In this document: piece by piece, positions 8,370 through 17,827 of the stretch
How positions within the stretch are numbered: position 1 is the stretch's first letter
How the letters are laid out: each line of letters opens with the position of its first letter
Assembly: GCA_014381825.1 (NCBI GenBank)
Contig: JACNKX010000151.1
Span: forward strand, 1 to 64,000
Length of the DNA: 64,000 nucleotides
Reading direction: 5' to 3'
DNA from: Planctomycetota bacterium
GTDB lineage: Bacteria > Planctomycetota > Planctomycetia > Pirellulales > Pirellulaceae
The notes under the pieces: generated by a model
What the model was told of the DNA's origin: nothing
Database searches by the model: none
The model's input: the letters and a program-made list of their open reading frames with translations, nothing else
Program-made: the position numbers and the translations under genes

Positions 8370-10723
8370 TGATTCGTCTGATGACGCCACGTCGCTTGAC
8401 TCGCGCTGCTGCAGTCCGTCCCGCGTTATTTGCGGTCACGACTGTGTGGATGGCGATGCTGCTTGCTGTGCCAGCGAATGCGGGCTCGGGGTCGATCTTG
8501 AGTTTGCCACAGCCTGGTGTGAAGGTAACAACGGGCTTGAGTCTGACGATTGACACCGAGTGGCTGGATGGCAACGGCTACCGGCCGGTGACGATATCGG
8601 TTTCTCCATTCGGAGGCGTCGCGGCTCCGGCGGATCGCACGGTGGATGTGACGTTGCGCCCGCATAGCCGACAGTGGAGCGTCGTGATGCCGAGTGTCAG
8701 TACTTCGATCACGTTGGAGCAGGGACAAACGGTCGTTACGAAGGTGATTTCCGTTCCGCAGTCGCAAGCCTGGGGCTCTGTCGAAGTAGTAACTTACGAA
8801 GATGGCCGCCGACGTGATGATCTGTCTCAGAGCTTAGGGATCAACTGGAATGCCAATGCGGTTTGGAGCGAGGCAGCTCCGACGATATTGTTCGTCGACT
8901 CCGATGCACGAACCGGTGGGCGAGGCTCTAGATTCGTAATAGGTGTTCCGATGACGGGCACGAGCACGGCGGGTACGAAGAAAGAAAAGAAACCAGATAA
9001 GCTCCCTGACTTTCGCCATCTGGCCATGTTGTTTCTGACCGAGAACTACGGCAATAATTTGGCTGTCGCAGGAGTAAATCCGTCCGAAGACATCGACGAC
9101 TCGGGACTCTTGCGTCTGGCCAGCGTTCTTAACCGGTTTGAGATCGTTCGTCCTGATCGGTTGCCGACAGAATGGTTGCAACTCACCGCGGTCGACATCA
9201 TTTTTGTTTCGATGCTCGATCTGCAATTAGTGAATCGCAACCCTGCCGCGTGGGAGGCTCTTCGCACTTGGTTGTCGACCGGCACGACGCTCTGTGTCTA
9301 CGACGTTGGTGAAGAGTTTAGCAGTATCCCGGAACTGGAGCGGCTGTTTGAGATCGCCGTTCCGTCTGCGCCGGATCTCGGTTCTTCGGTCAGCGACTTC
9401 ATTGAGCGAGGCTGGCGCGCACCGCGCGTCGCAGACTATACCAGCGAAGTGAGTGCGACTCGCAATGCGCAATGGAGTAATCAACAGAACTATCCAGGGC
9501 TGATCGTGGCCGCGACTCCAACGAAGAAGAAATCTTCAAACCGAAGGCCTGACAATCCAAAGCCATTTCTGATTCGGCAAGTGGAGTACGGGAATCTTGT
9601 CGCGTTTTCCGACGAGAACCCCTTTCCAGGAACAAGCGAAGAGTGGTGTTGGATGTTCAACACGCTGAGCAATCAAGATTGGATGTGGTATCAACGGCAC
9701 GGAATGTCGTTCAATCGCGAGAATCCCCAGTACTGGAACTTGTTGATTCCCGGTGTGGGCGACGCCCCCGTCAATTCTTTTTTAGTGCTAATCTCGCTGT
9801 TTGTGATCGTCATCGGGCCGGTTAACTATTTTATGTTACAGCGACGCCGCAAGTTGTTCTTGCTGCTGCTGACCGTGCCTGTTGGTGCTGGCATCGTTAC
9901 CGCGGCACTGTTTAGTTACGCGTTGATCAACGACGGGCTAGGCGTTCGCGTGCGGGCGCGCAGTTTGACTCGCATCGACCAAACCAACGGGCGGACGGTT
10001 TCCTGGTCGCGGCAATCCTACTACGCCGGGCTTGCGCCTTCCGCGGGCATGTCGTTCCCTGCGGATGCGGCCATCTATCCGATCGACCATCGACCGACGG
10101 GACGCTATGGACAACCGAAGAGCCTCGGTCGGCGAATTCGTTGGGGCGGCGAGCAGCGTTTGACTCAGGGCTACTTGAATTCGCGCTCGACGTCGCAGGT
10201 GATCGTGATTGAGTCGAGAGACACCGGACTCGGAATCGATGTTGACGATTCCGTAGTCGGTTCGACGACCCCGGTAGTTACAAATCGACTGGGAGTTGAC
10301 GTCGAACAACTTGTGATTTGCTCCTCGGATGGTCGTTCGCTGGCTTGTGGCAAGTTACCCGCCGGGCAAGCCGTGCAACTTCACGCTATCGATGAGAACG
10401 AGTTTCCAATCCGTTGGAACAAGCTCTTCGCGGCACAGCGTCCACAATTCCCAATTGGATTCGATCCAAACCAAATTGAAAATGTATCGGCGATCTTCGG
10501 AAACTCGTACTCGTGGTGGCAACAAGTGGATCGCGGTTTGCCGGAACCATCGATGGCAACAAGCGTCCTGGAACGCGGTCTGCGAAACGTCGGTAACCTA
10601 AAGCTAGGCGCAATGCAGCCTCGATCGTACATCGCGATCGTCCGACAAGCTCCGAACGTCTCACTCGGAATCGAATCTGTCGCGGAAGAATCCAGTTTTC
10701 ATGTCGTTACAGGGAGGTGGTGA
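8369..10723 (+). CDS. Large membrane-anchored protein of an ABC-exporter operon
   Basis: The product is 784 residues from the ATG at 8369; a GTG at 8366 in the same frame is equally possible, with GGAGG at 8354-8358 serving either. A signal sequence (AALFAVTTVWMAMLLAVPANAG type, residues about 15-40) is followed by a beta-rich domain and a central alpha/beta part (VDIIFVSMLDLQLVNRNP, LRTWLSTGTTLCVYDVGEEF) that resembles the flavodoxin/GATase-like folds of gliding or ABC-accessory proteins. Two membrane helices occur near residues 472-530 (FLVLISLFVIVIGPVNYFML and LFLLLLTVPVGAGIVTAALF). A second soluble domain ends the protein. The order 'accessory membrane protein, ATPase, ABC-2 permease' suggests it works with the exporter, perhaps like GldG, but this is inference from context. 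Confidence 0.8.
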   Translation: MIRLMTPRRLTRAAAVRPALFAVTTVWMAMLLAVPANAGSGSILSLPQPGVKVTTGLSLTIDTEWLDGNGYRPVTISVSPFGGVAAPADRTVDVTLRPHSRQWSVVMPSVSTSITLEQGQTVVTKVISVPQSQAWGSVEVVTYEDGRRRDDLSQSLGINWNANAVWSEAAPTILFVDSDARTGGRGSRFVIGVPMTGTSTAGTKKEKKPDKLPDFRHLAMLFLTENYGNNLAVAGVNPSEDIDDSGLLRLASVLNRFEIVRPDRLPTEWLQLTAVDIIFVSMLDLQLVNRNPAAWEALRTWLSTGTTLCVYDVGEEFSSIPELERLFEIAVPSAPDLGSSVSDFIERGWRAPRVADYTSEVSATRNAQWSNQQNYPGLIVAATPTKKKSSNRRPDNPKPFLIRQVEYGNLVAFSDENPFPGTSEEWCWMFNTLSNQDWMWYQRHGMSFNRENPQYWNLLIPGVGDAPVNSFLVLISLFVIVIGPVNYFMLQRRRKLFLLLLTVPVGAGIVTAALFSYALINDGLGVRVRARSLTRIDQTNGRTVSWSRQSYYAGLAPSAGMSFPADAAIYPIDHRPTGRYGQPKSLGRRIRWGGEQRLTQGYLNSRSTSQVIVIESRDTGLGIDVDDSVVGSTTPVVTNRLGVDVEQLVICSSDGRSLACGKLPAGQAVQLHAIDENEFPIRWNKLFAAQRPQFPIGFDPNQIENVSAIFGNSYSWWQQVDRGLPEPSMATSVLERGLRNVGNLKLGAMQPRSYIAIVRQAPNVSLGIESVAEESSFHVVTGRW

Positions 10724-10804
10724 TCGACGAAGGGCGGAACGCAGAGGGCAAGGAGCTGAAAGCACAGCAACCTCTGACTTCTTCTTCCCTCTGAAATCTG
10801 ACTC

Positions 10805-11746
10805 ATGCCCGGACAACCAGTCATCGATATGCGACGTCTGCACCGCTTCTTTGGAGCAACGCGCGCGGTCAGTGACATTTCGTTCGAGGTGATGAAAGGC
10901 GAGGTCTTCGGTTACATTGGTCCTAACGGCGCTGGCAAGACGACCAGCATGAGGATTCTTGCGACGCTCGACATCCCTACCTATGGCGATGCGTTGGTCG
11001 ACGGATTTTCGGTCATCAACGATCCCGACCGAGTCCGGCGACGGCTTGGCTTCATGCCCGACTACTTCGGGACCTATGCCGACGTGAACTGTCGCGAGTA
11101 CCTCGACTTTTTCGCGAGAGCTTACGGTTTGCGAGGCCGAGAGCGTCATCAAGCGTTGTCACACGTCATGGGGTTCACAAAACTTGACGGTTTGGCCGAG
11201 AAGCCGATTCGCGGGCTCTCGAAAGGCATGAAGCAACGGCTTTGCCTCGGACGTTCGATGATTCATGACCCTAGCGTGTTGATATTGGATGAACCCGCGG
11301 CGGGGCTTGATCCCCGCGCGCGAATCGAACTGCGCCAGATGATTCGCGAATTGGCCGACAACGGCAAGACGATCCTTGTCAGCTCCCACATCTTGACCGA
11401 ACTTGCCGAGATGTGCGACCGCGTTGGAATCATCGAGAAGGGAGAGTTGCTGGCCGTGGGAACGGTTGCCGAGATCCAACGAGGGCAGGTCACACACTGC
11501 CAAATCCGGTCGCGGGTTATTGCCAACGTTCCAGCATTCGCTTCGTGGCTAGAAGAGCGTGATGACGTCGAAAACATTCATGTCGATGGGCAACTGGTCC
11601 GTTTCTCGCAAATTGGTGATATGCCTGAACAAGCGGGGCTACTTCGCGAGATGATTTTGGCTAACTTCGCGGTCGCCGAATTCGGGATTGAGCAACGTTC
11701 CTTAGAAGATGCATTTATGCATGTGACGCGGGGAGTCGTTCAATGA
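10805..11746 (+). CDS. ABC transporter ATP-binding protein
   Basis: The product is 313 residues. It has Walker A GPNGAGKTTS (near residue 40), a Q-loop region, the signature RGLSKGMKQRLCLGR (LSKGM variant), Walker B SVLILDEPAAGLDP and the switch histidine in LVSSHILTEL. The C-terminal 80 residues form the extra domain typical of ABC-2-type export ATPases. It would power the permease encoded immediately downstream, with which its stop codon overlaps by ATGA. The substrate is unknown; in this group lipids, polysaccharides, drugs or gliding components are possible. Confidence 0.95.
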   Translation: MPGQPVIDMRRLHRFFGATRAVSDISFEVMKGEVFGYIGPNGAGKTTSMRILATLDIPTYGDALVDGFSVINDPDRVRRRLGFMPDYFGTYADVNCREYLDFFARAYGLRGRERHQALSHVMGFTKLDGLAEKPIRGLSKGMKQRLCLGRSMIHDPSVLILDEPAAGLDPRARIELRQMIRELADNGKTILVSSHILTELAEMCDRVGIIEKGELLAVGTVAEIQRGQVTHCQIRSRVIANVPAFASWLEERDDVENIHVDGQLVRFSQIGDMPEQAGLLREMILANFAVAEFGIEQRSLEDAFMHVTRGVVQ

Positions 11747-13122
11747 ATTCGAGCGATACATCCTCGTCGCCATTCGCCACCGGCGATCCGACTAAGATCA
11801 ATGCCGATGTGTCTTCAAAAGGATCGTTTTGGCGGGCAATTGAAACGGCCATTGAACTTGGCGGCGAGCGACTGAACCCGATTCTCGTCAAGGAAGGGCG
11901 ACAAGCTCTTAAGAGCAAACAATTCGTGATAACGTTCACGCTGTTATTGTTGGCCGGTTGGGTATGGTCGATGCTAGGCGTTGCGTTGCTCTGGCCAGGC
12001 GTTTACTACGCCCCGGGCGGTCGGTTCATGCTTTGCGGCTACTTCGTGATCCTGGCGATTCCCGTTTTGGTCACTGTGCCGTTTTCGGCCTTTCGTTCTC
12101 TCGCCGCGGAACGCGAAGACGGGACGTTCGAGTTACTATCGATCACCGCCTTATCGTCACGCCAGATCGTTACCGGCAAGCTCGGCAGCGCGGTGTTACA
12201 GATGCTGGTCTACTACTCCGCGCTGGCTCCGTGCATCGCATTCACTTACCTGTTGCGCGGTATCGATATCGTAACCATTGTATTTCTGTTGTTTTGGACG
12301 CTCGTTGCGTCGGTGTTGTTGTCGACCGTTGGGCTTGTAGTCGCTACGATCACGCGTGCGAGACACTGGCAAGTGCTGCTCTCGGTGCTGCTGTTAGTAG
12401 GGCTTTGCATCGTTACATTCACCTGGACACTAAGCTTTGTCAGCTTGATTACCGACACCCAAGCGACCGCGTTTGATGATGTCGACTTCTGGCTGGCGAT
12501 GTCCGCGATTATGACGTTTTGCATATCGCATGCGATTATGTTCGTCATGATTGCTGCCGCTCAAATCAGCTTTGCGAGCGACAATCGATCGACAAGGCTG
12601 CGTGCCATGTTGCTCGTCCAACAAACGCTTTGGGTGGGTTGGATGACATTCTTTTGGATTCGTTTTGAAGCGGAGGAATTCTTGTACGTTCTCGTTTCCG
12701 TTGCAGCGATCTATTGGGCGTTTGCGGGGGCTTGCTTGATGGGTGAAGCGGCAATCCTTTCTCCTCGCGTCAAGCGATCGCTGCCTCAGAGTTTTCTGGG
12801 TCGGATGTGTTTTACTTGGTTCAACCCTGGTTCGGGGACCGGTTACACGTTTGCGATCGTGAATCTTTTGACATTGGTGATCATCATTGTTGTTGCCGGA
12901 CTGACCGCCGAACTGGAAGGGTTTGCTGGAGCCCGCGGGAATTATGACTGGTTGCTATACGTGACGTTGGTCGCAGCTTACGTGGTTGCTTATCTTGGAG
13001 TCGGTCGGCTGATTGTGGTCTTGCTCCGTCAGCTCGGTCGCGTGACGATCTTGCTCACTGTTCTGATCAACCTGCTGCTCGTCGTGATCGGAGCGGCATT
13101 TCCGGTCTTCTTCCAGGGATGA
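11743..13122 (+). CDS. ABC-2 type permease, apparently missing its last helix
   Basis: The product is 459 residues with about 11 hydrophobic helices, the first near residues 63-90. It contains the segment FSAFRSLAAEREDGTFELLS (with the E-R-E-D-G-T-F-E-L-L motif common to ABC-2/NatB-type permeases). It overlaps the ATPase gene by 4 bases, so ATPase and permease are coupled. The frame ends with TGA at 13120-13122, but the same frame continues open after it to 13416, encoding another hydrophobic helix and a polar tail. Permeases of this type in related bacteria, as I recall them, carry that segment as part of one protein. See the entry at 13123-13416. Confidence 0.9.
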   Translation: MNSSDTSSSPFATGDPTKINADVSSKGSFWRAIETAIELGGERLNPILVKEGRQALKSKQFVITFTLLLLAGWVWSMLGVALLWPGVYYAPGGRFMLCGYFVILAIPVLVTVPFSAFRSLAAEREDGTFELLSITALSSRQIVTGKLGSAVLQMLVYYSALAPCIAFTYLLRGIDIVTIVFLLFWTLVASVLLSTVGLVVATITRARHWQVLLSVLLLVGLCIVTFTWTLSFVSLITDTQATAFDDVDFWLAMSAIMTFCISHAIMFVMIAAAQISFASDNRSTRLRAMLLVQQTLWVGWMTFFWIRFEAEEFLYVLVSVAAIYWAFAGACLMGEAAILSPRVKRSLPQSFLGRMCFTWFNPGSGTGYTFAIVNLLTLVIIIVVAGLTAELEGFAGARGNYDWLLYVTLVAAYVVAYLGVGRLIVVLLRQLGRVTILLTVLINLLLVVIGAAFPVFFQG

Positions 13123-13416
13123 CTCGACAGGGGCTTCGGTCGCATGTCCTACTCGATTATCCAGACGACGAATTGGTTCTGGACACTGGAAGAAGCGGCG
13201 GACGGCGGTCTGCTCACCTTTAGTTCTGCTCCGTTCATCATCTACGTCAGCGCTATCGCGGTGTTCCTGCTTAACCTGCTATTCACCAGCTTCGAAGTCG
13301 AGCAAGTTCGACTCGCAACGCCTGAGCGGGTCTTGCAGGATGAACTCGAATTGCATGGACCTCAAGACGATGCGCCGCTGCGAGCCAGTCCCTGGGATGA
13401 ACCTAACGCTACCTAG
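13123..13416 (+). CDS. C-terminal segment of the ABC permease beyond an in-frame stop
   Basis: This stretch is in exactly the same frame as the permease and is separated from it only by TGA at 13120-13122. An ATG at 13144 could start a separate 90-residue protein (MSYSIIQTTNWFWTLEEAAD). It has a helix (FIIYVSAIAVFLLNLLF) and a polar, acidic tail. The phrase 'SYSIIQTTNWFWTLEE' looks like the interior of a permease, not an N-terminus. Three readings are possible: a real nonsense mutation with reinitiation at 13144, stop-codon readthrough, or a base error in the sequence. No clear Shine-Dalgarno precedes the ATG, although CAGGGG lies 11 bases upstream. Confidence 0.6.
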   Translation, partial: LDRGFGRMSYSIIQTTNWFWTLEEAADGGLLTFSSAPFIIYVSAIAVFLLNLLFTSFEVEQVRLATPERVLQDELELHGPQDDAPLRASPWDEPNAT

Positions 13417-13582
13417 CCGGGGGGACCAAAGGATTTCCCAGGTGTCCTGTTCGATAAAGCGTTGTTTCGTCGTAGCCATCTGCCCGCTAAGATAATGACG
13501 ACGCATTTTGTTCCCGCGTAGGAAACACTTTACACGAGAACACTCCCCACAGCATTGGGCAATTCCGAAGGCTAGACGACTG

Positions 13583-14467
13583 ATGCCAACTGTCCTGATT
13601 GTTGACGATTCGCCACTAGATAGACGTCTGGCGACTCGGTTCTTAGAAGAAGTTGGCTTCCATGTCGTCGCCGTCGAAAATGGCAAAGTCGCGATTGAGC
13701 AGATCCCCAAGGCGAATCCCGATGTTGTCGTAACGGATATGCAGATGCCCGAAATGGACGGCCTGGCACTAGTCGAACGAATGACCGTCGCTTATCCGAC
13801 TATTCCTGTGGTAGTAATGACGGCGTTCGGTAGCGAAGCCATTGCGGTCGCTGCGCTGCAACATGGCGCCGCGAGTTACGTTCCTAAACAAGACCTAAAC
13901 AGGGATCTGGTCAGTACGGTCAAAAACGTGTTGTCCGTTACGCGGATGCGACGCGAGACCCGCACGATGCTCGACTCGATGTGTCGGCTCGAGGCGGAAT
14001 ATGTCTTGAACAATACGCTCGAAGGGCTCGATTCGCTGATCGGTTATATCAAAGAACAACTTCGCTTCATTCGGTTGTTCGGCGAAGCTGATATCTTGCG
14101 CGTGGGCACTGCGGTTTATGAAGGGCTCGTCAACGCAATTGAACATGGCAACTTGGAGATTACGTCGGCCGAACGCGACAAGCCAGCCGGTGCCTATCGC
14201 CGCTTGGTCGAAGATCGCGCGACCGACTCGAAGTTCCGGACGCGTCACATCTATCTGACCACGACCTTAACGCGAACCGAAGCGACGTTTACGATCCGAG
14301 ATCAAGGCCCTGGCTTTGACCCCAGTTCTCTGCCCGATCCCACCGCCCCAGAGAATGTCGGCAAAGTGAACGGTCGCGGTATGTTTTTGATTCGCACGTT
14401 TATGGATCAGGTGCGTTTCAACGAGACGGGGAACGAAGTCACCATGATTAAGCGCCGGACACAATAG
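13583..14467 (+). CDS. Receiver domain fused to an RsbW-like ATPase domain
   Basis: The product is 294 residues from the ATG at 13583 (MPTVLIVDDSP). The receiver domain (about 1-125) has the acidic pair VDDS, the phosphoacceptor aspartate in VVTDMQMPEMDG, the threonine in VMTAFGS and the lysine in YVPKQDL. The second half is a GHKL ATPase of the anti-sigma/serine-kinase type: N-box EGLVNAIEHGN, G1 IRDQGPGFDP and G2 NGRGMFLIRTFMD. Proteins with this layout turn a phosphorelay signal into partner-switching control of sigma factors or anti-sigma antagonists. The neighbouring hybrid kinase is a plausible source of phosphate. Confidence 0.9.
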   Translation: MPTVLIVDDSPLDRRLATRFLEEVGFHVVAVENGKVAIEQIPKANPDVVVTDMQMPEMDGLALVERMTVAYPTIPVVVMTAFGSEAIAVAALQHGAASYVPKQDLNRDLVSTVKNVLSVTRMRRETRTMLDSMCRLEAEYVLNNTLEGLDSLIGYIKEQLRFIRLFGEADILRVGTAVYEGLVNAIEHGNLEITSAERDKPAGAYRRLVEDRATDSKFRTRHIYLTTTLTRTEATFTIRDQGPGFDPSSLPDPTAPENVGKVNGRGMFLIRTFMDQVRFNETGNEVTMIKRRTQ

Positions 14468-14490
14468 TTCTAGGCAGTACACTAGAACTC

Positions 14491-14540
14491 GTAGCAGAAG
14501 TCGCGAGGCTTCTGATTCCTGGGAAGTCCCACGACTTCTG
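14491..14540. repeat. Dispersed palindromic intergenic repeat, copy 1
   Basis: The element begins GTAGCAGAAGTCGCGAGGCT and contains AGAAGTC...GACTTCT inverted arms, so it folds into hairpins on either strand. A similar element lies at 51263-51312, also between genes. The opening GTAGCAGAAGTC and the internal palindrome match between the two; the second halves have diverged. It lies in the 139-base gap between the receiver-ATPase and the hybrid kinase. Confidence 0.6.
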
Positions 14541-14606
14541 TTAAGTGATCTGCGGAACGCACACCGGATGTGTCGCGGTTCAACAACACCTTCAGATATA
14601 ACCGGC

Positions 14607-17600
14607 ATGAAATCGCGGATCTGGCTAGTCCTTGTCATTGTCGCTCTGTCGGCGTTAATCTTCTGGCTCGATTTGTTGGCTCCGGCAGGAGCGGCATGCG
14701 GCGTGTTGTACGTATCCGTCGTGCTGCTCTCGCTCCGATTTCCAAATCGAAAGTCGATACTGATCGCTGCGGGATTCTGCTCGTTCCTCATCCTTTCCGC
14801 TGCGCTGACGGCCACACTCGCCGAGCCGTGGTTGCGAGATCCGGCGCAACTCATCACGAACGGACTGCTCCAGCTGTTTGCGGTGTGGGTGGCAGCGATA
14901 TTTGGCTTCCATATCAAGGGGCTCGAACACTCGCTTTTGAGCGCCAAGGACGTGCTAGAGAAACGTGTTGAAGAACGTTCAGCCGCCCTCCATCAAGCCA
15001 CGCAAGAGTTGCAGACAGAGATTGGCGAACGCGAGCGAGCACAGCGAGAGCTGGGCCGCAGCGAGGCGCATTATTTTTCGCTGATCGAGAACTTACCAAT
15101 CCATGTGATTCGGAAGGATGCGGACGGGCGGTTCACCTTGGCGAGCCCTTCATTTTGCGAATTGATTGAGACTCCGCTTCACGAGTTGGTCGGAAAAACG
15201 GATTTCGATTTTTATCCAGAGAACTTGGCGAAGAAGTATCGAGCGGATGATCTACACGTCATTCGGAATCGCACGGTCATCAACGACGTCGAACGCAATC
15301 AGCTGTCGGATGGGACAACGTCGTATGTTCAGGTTATCAAGATGCCCATCATTGATGATCGAGGCGACGTCGTAGGCATCCAAGGCATTTTTTGGGATGT
15401 GACCGCGCGGATGCAGGCCGAAGATGAGCTGCGCGAGAGCGAAGCACGGAAGCGCGCGATATTCGAGACGGCTGTTGATTGCATCCTGTTTCTCGATGAA
15501 TCGGGCACGGTCGTTGAAGTGAACCGAGCCGCCGTGCAGATTTTGCAGTGCACTCGAGACGCCGTCATCGGTAAAGAGTTTGCCGACATCTTTCTCACTC
15601 CTGTGTCGCAACAGCGATTTCGAGAGAGCTTGGCTCGCTATCAAGGAGCGGGTGAGATGGGGTCTATGTTAGGACGGCGTTTAGAACTCGAGCTGCAACG
15701 CAAGACGGGCGAGAACTTCCTTGCTGAGATTGCAACGCAACCGATTCCGTTGAAGGGCTCGGCTGGATTCGCTATTTTTCTTCGAGATATTACCGAACAA
15801 AAGCGATACGAGGAGACGTTGCGGATCGCGAAGGAGGCTGCGGAAGCGGCTAGCAAAGCCAAGAGTCTCTTCGTCGCAAACATGAGCCACGAAATCCGCA
15901 CGCCGATGAACGCGATCGTAGGAGTCACCGAATTGCTCTTCGACACGCAATTGACGCGGTCGCAAGGCGATTACCTGACGATGATCCAACAGTCCGCGGA
16001 TTCGCTGCTCTTTGTCATTAGCGACATCTTAGACTTCTCGAAGATCGAGGCTGGAAAACTTGAGCTGGAGTTAGGTGACTTCGAGATTCGCGATTGTATC
16101 GGCGACACGGTGAAAGCGTTGGCGCTCCGCGCACATAGCAAAGGCTTGGAGTTGGCGTTGCGAGTGGCACCCTCGACGCCCGTATGGCTTCGTGGCGATC
16201 AACATCGATTGCGCCAAGTCATCGTGAATGTTGTCGGAAACGCGATCAAATTCACATCGACTGGCGAAGTCGTTGTGAGAGTCGAGCCGGAGGCTACTCA
16301 TGATGATCGAGTGTTGTTGCGGTTCTCAGTTACAGACACCGGCATTGGCATTTCCACCGATCGTCGCGATGCCGTCTTCGCAGCGTTCGAGCAAGCTGAC
16401 AATAGCACGACGCGCAAGTTCGGCGGCACGGGGCTCGGATTGGCAATCGCTTCGCGACTCGTAAAGCTCATGGGCGGTAGGATTTGGCTAGAGAGCGCGG
16501 AGGGGGAAGGGGCGACTTTCTACTTTACCGCCCGATTCGAAACCGCGTCGGCTCCCGACGAACCTGACTCGCCGACGAACGCTGCGGATTTCACTAATCT
16601 GCGCGGGCTCATTGTCGATGATAACGCGACTTATCGCCAGATCCTGGACCAAATGCTTAGAGATTGGAGAATTCGAACGACGAGCGTCGATGGCGTTGCC
16701 GCGGCACTTTCGGAACTGCAACGCGCTCAGCAATCTGGCGAATCGTATGATCTTGTGTTACTCGACGCCAAGCTGTCGGAAGGCGACGGCTTTGAACTCG
16801 CGGAGCAGCTTGGTGCTCGTTCGGAAGTCGATGTCCCAATCATCATGATGCTCAACTCAGGCGAACATCATCGCTACGTCGCTCGCTGTGAAGAACTTGG
16901 TCTGGCGGCTTATCTCATGAAGCCTGTCAAACAGTCCGAGCTGTTGGATGCGATCGCGTTGGCGCTTCATAAGACGGACGATTTGCTTACCGTTCCGCTG
17001 GCCGATTCAACCGTGCCTCAGATTCCGCCACTCGACATATTGTTGACCGAGGACAGTTTAGTGAATCAGAAGGTTGCCGTTGGACTGCTCAAGCGACAGG
17101 GTCACCGAGTTCGGATCGCAAATAATGGTCGCGAAGCCGTGCAAATAATCAAACAGGAACGTTTTGATCTTATTCTGATGGACATTCAGATGCCGGAGAT
17201 GGATGGGCTGGAAGCGACTGAGGTGATTCGCGATCGGGAGCGCGCGAGCGGAACGCATACCCCGATCATCGCCATGACCGCTCACGCAATGAAAGGGGAT
17301 CGCGAGGAGTGTCTCGATGCAGGCATGGACGAGTACGTCGCAAAACCGATTCGAGCATCCGAGCTCTATCAAGTAATCGCGAATGTCTTTCACGAGCGAA
17401 CGCCTCCGAAGTCCGTTGATGTGAGTTCACTCAAGTCGTCGGTCGTTGATTGGTCGAAGGCGTTAGAGATTGTTCAAGACGATCACGAGTTGCTCGCCGA
17501 GATCATTCATGCCTATTTGGATGAAGTTCCCAATATGGTGAGCCAAATGTACGATGCGTTGACGAAACAAGACGCCAGCACTTTTCAACGAGCCGCGCAT

Positions 17601-17810
17601 ACTTTGAAAGGCTCGTTGCGTTACTTCGGCGCCAGTGAAGCGTTCGATATGGCCTATGAACTTGAGTGCTCTGGCCGCAACGGCGACTTTGAAGCGGTGC
17701 CCGAGTTGCTCGCCAAAGTGGAGGCCGAACTGGCAAAGATCGAGCCAGAATTGCAGAGCTTTCTTCAGGCCGGTGAGTTTGATAGCGGAGAGTCTAGAGC
17801 TGAGGACTGA
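14607..17810 (+). CDS. Hybrid sensor histidine kinase with two receivers and Hpt domain
   Basis: The product is 1,067 residues from the ATG at 14607; an upstream in-frame ATG at 14568 would add 13 residues before the first helix. In order: about three membrane helices (1-105), a coiled coil with Glu/Arg-rich heptads (115-150), PAS (about 152-268) and a second PAS (278-398), HisKA with the phospho-histidine in FVANMSHEIRTPMNAI (near 428), HATPase with N-box NVVGNAIKFTS and G-boxes DTGIGIS and GGTGLGLAIA, a first receiver (664-788; VDDN, LLDAKLSEGDG, MKPVK), a second receiver (809-928; TEDS, LMDIQMPEMDGLEA, AKPI) and an Hpt domain with AAHTLKGSL. All phosphorelay residues look intact. It could relay to the receiver-ATPase encoded just upstream. 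Confidence 0.95.
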   Translation: MKSRIWLVLVIVALSALIFWLDLLAPAGAACGVLYVSVVLLSLRFPNRKSILIAAGFCSFLILSAALTATLAEPWLRDPAQLITNGLLQLFAVWVAAIFGFHIKGLEHSLLSAKDVLEKRVEERSAALHQATQELQTEIGERERAQRELGRSEAHYFSLIENLPIHVIRKDADGRFTLASPSFCELIETPLHELVGKTDFDFYPENLAKKYRADDLHVIRNRTVINDVERNQLSDGTTSYVQVIKMPIIDDRGDVVGIQGIFWDVTARMQAEDELRESEARKRAIFETAVDCILFLDESGTVVEVNRAAVQILQCTRDAVIGKEFADIFLTPVSQQRFRESLARYQGAGEMGSMLGRRLELELQRKTGENFLAEIATQPIPLKGSAGFAIFLRDITEQKRYEETLRIAKEAAEAASKAKSLFVANMSHEIRTPMNAIVGVTELLFDTQLTRSQGDYLTMIQQSADSLLFVISDILDFSKIEAGKLELELGDFEIRDCIGDTVKALALRAHSKGLELALRVAPSTPVWLRGDQHRLRQVIVNVVGNAIKFTSTGEVVVRVEPEATHDDRVLLRFSVTDTGIGISTDRRDAVFAAFEQADNSTTRKFGGTGLGLAIASRLVKLMGGRIWLESAEGEGATFYFTARFETASAPDEPDSPTNAADFTNLRGLIVDDNATYRQILDQMLRDWRIRTTSVDGVAAALSELQRAQQSGESYDLVLLDAKLSEGDGFELAEQLGARSEVDVPIIMMLNSGEHHRYVARCEELGLAAYLMKPVKQSELLDAIALALHKTDDLLTVPLADSTVPQIPPLDILLTEDSLVNQKVAVGLLKRQGHRVRIANNGREAVQIIKQERFDLILMDIQMPEMDGLEATEVIRDRERASGTHTPIIAMTAHAMKGDREECLDAGMDEYVAKPIRASELYQVIANVFHERTPPKSVDVSSLKSSVVDWSKALEIVQDDHELLAEIIHAYLDEVPNMVSQMYDALTKQDASTFQRAAHTLKGSLRYFGASEAFDMAYELECSGRNGDFEAVPELLAKVEAELAKIEPELQSFLQAGEFDSGESRAED

Positions 17811-17827
17811 GGGAGACACACAACACT

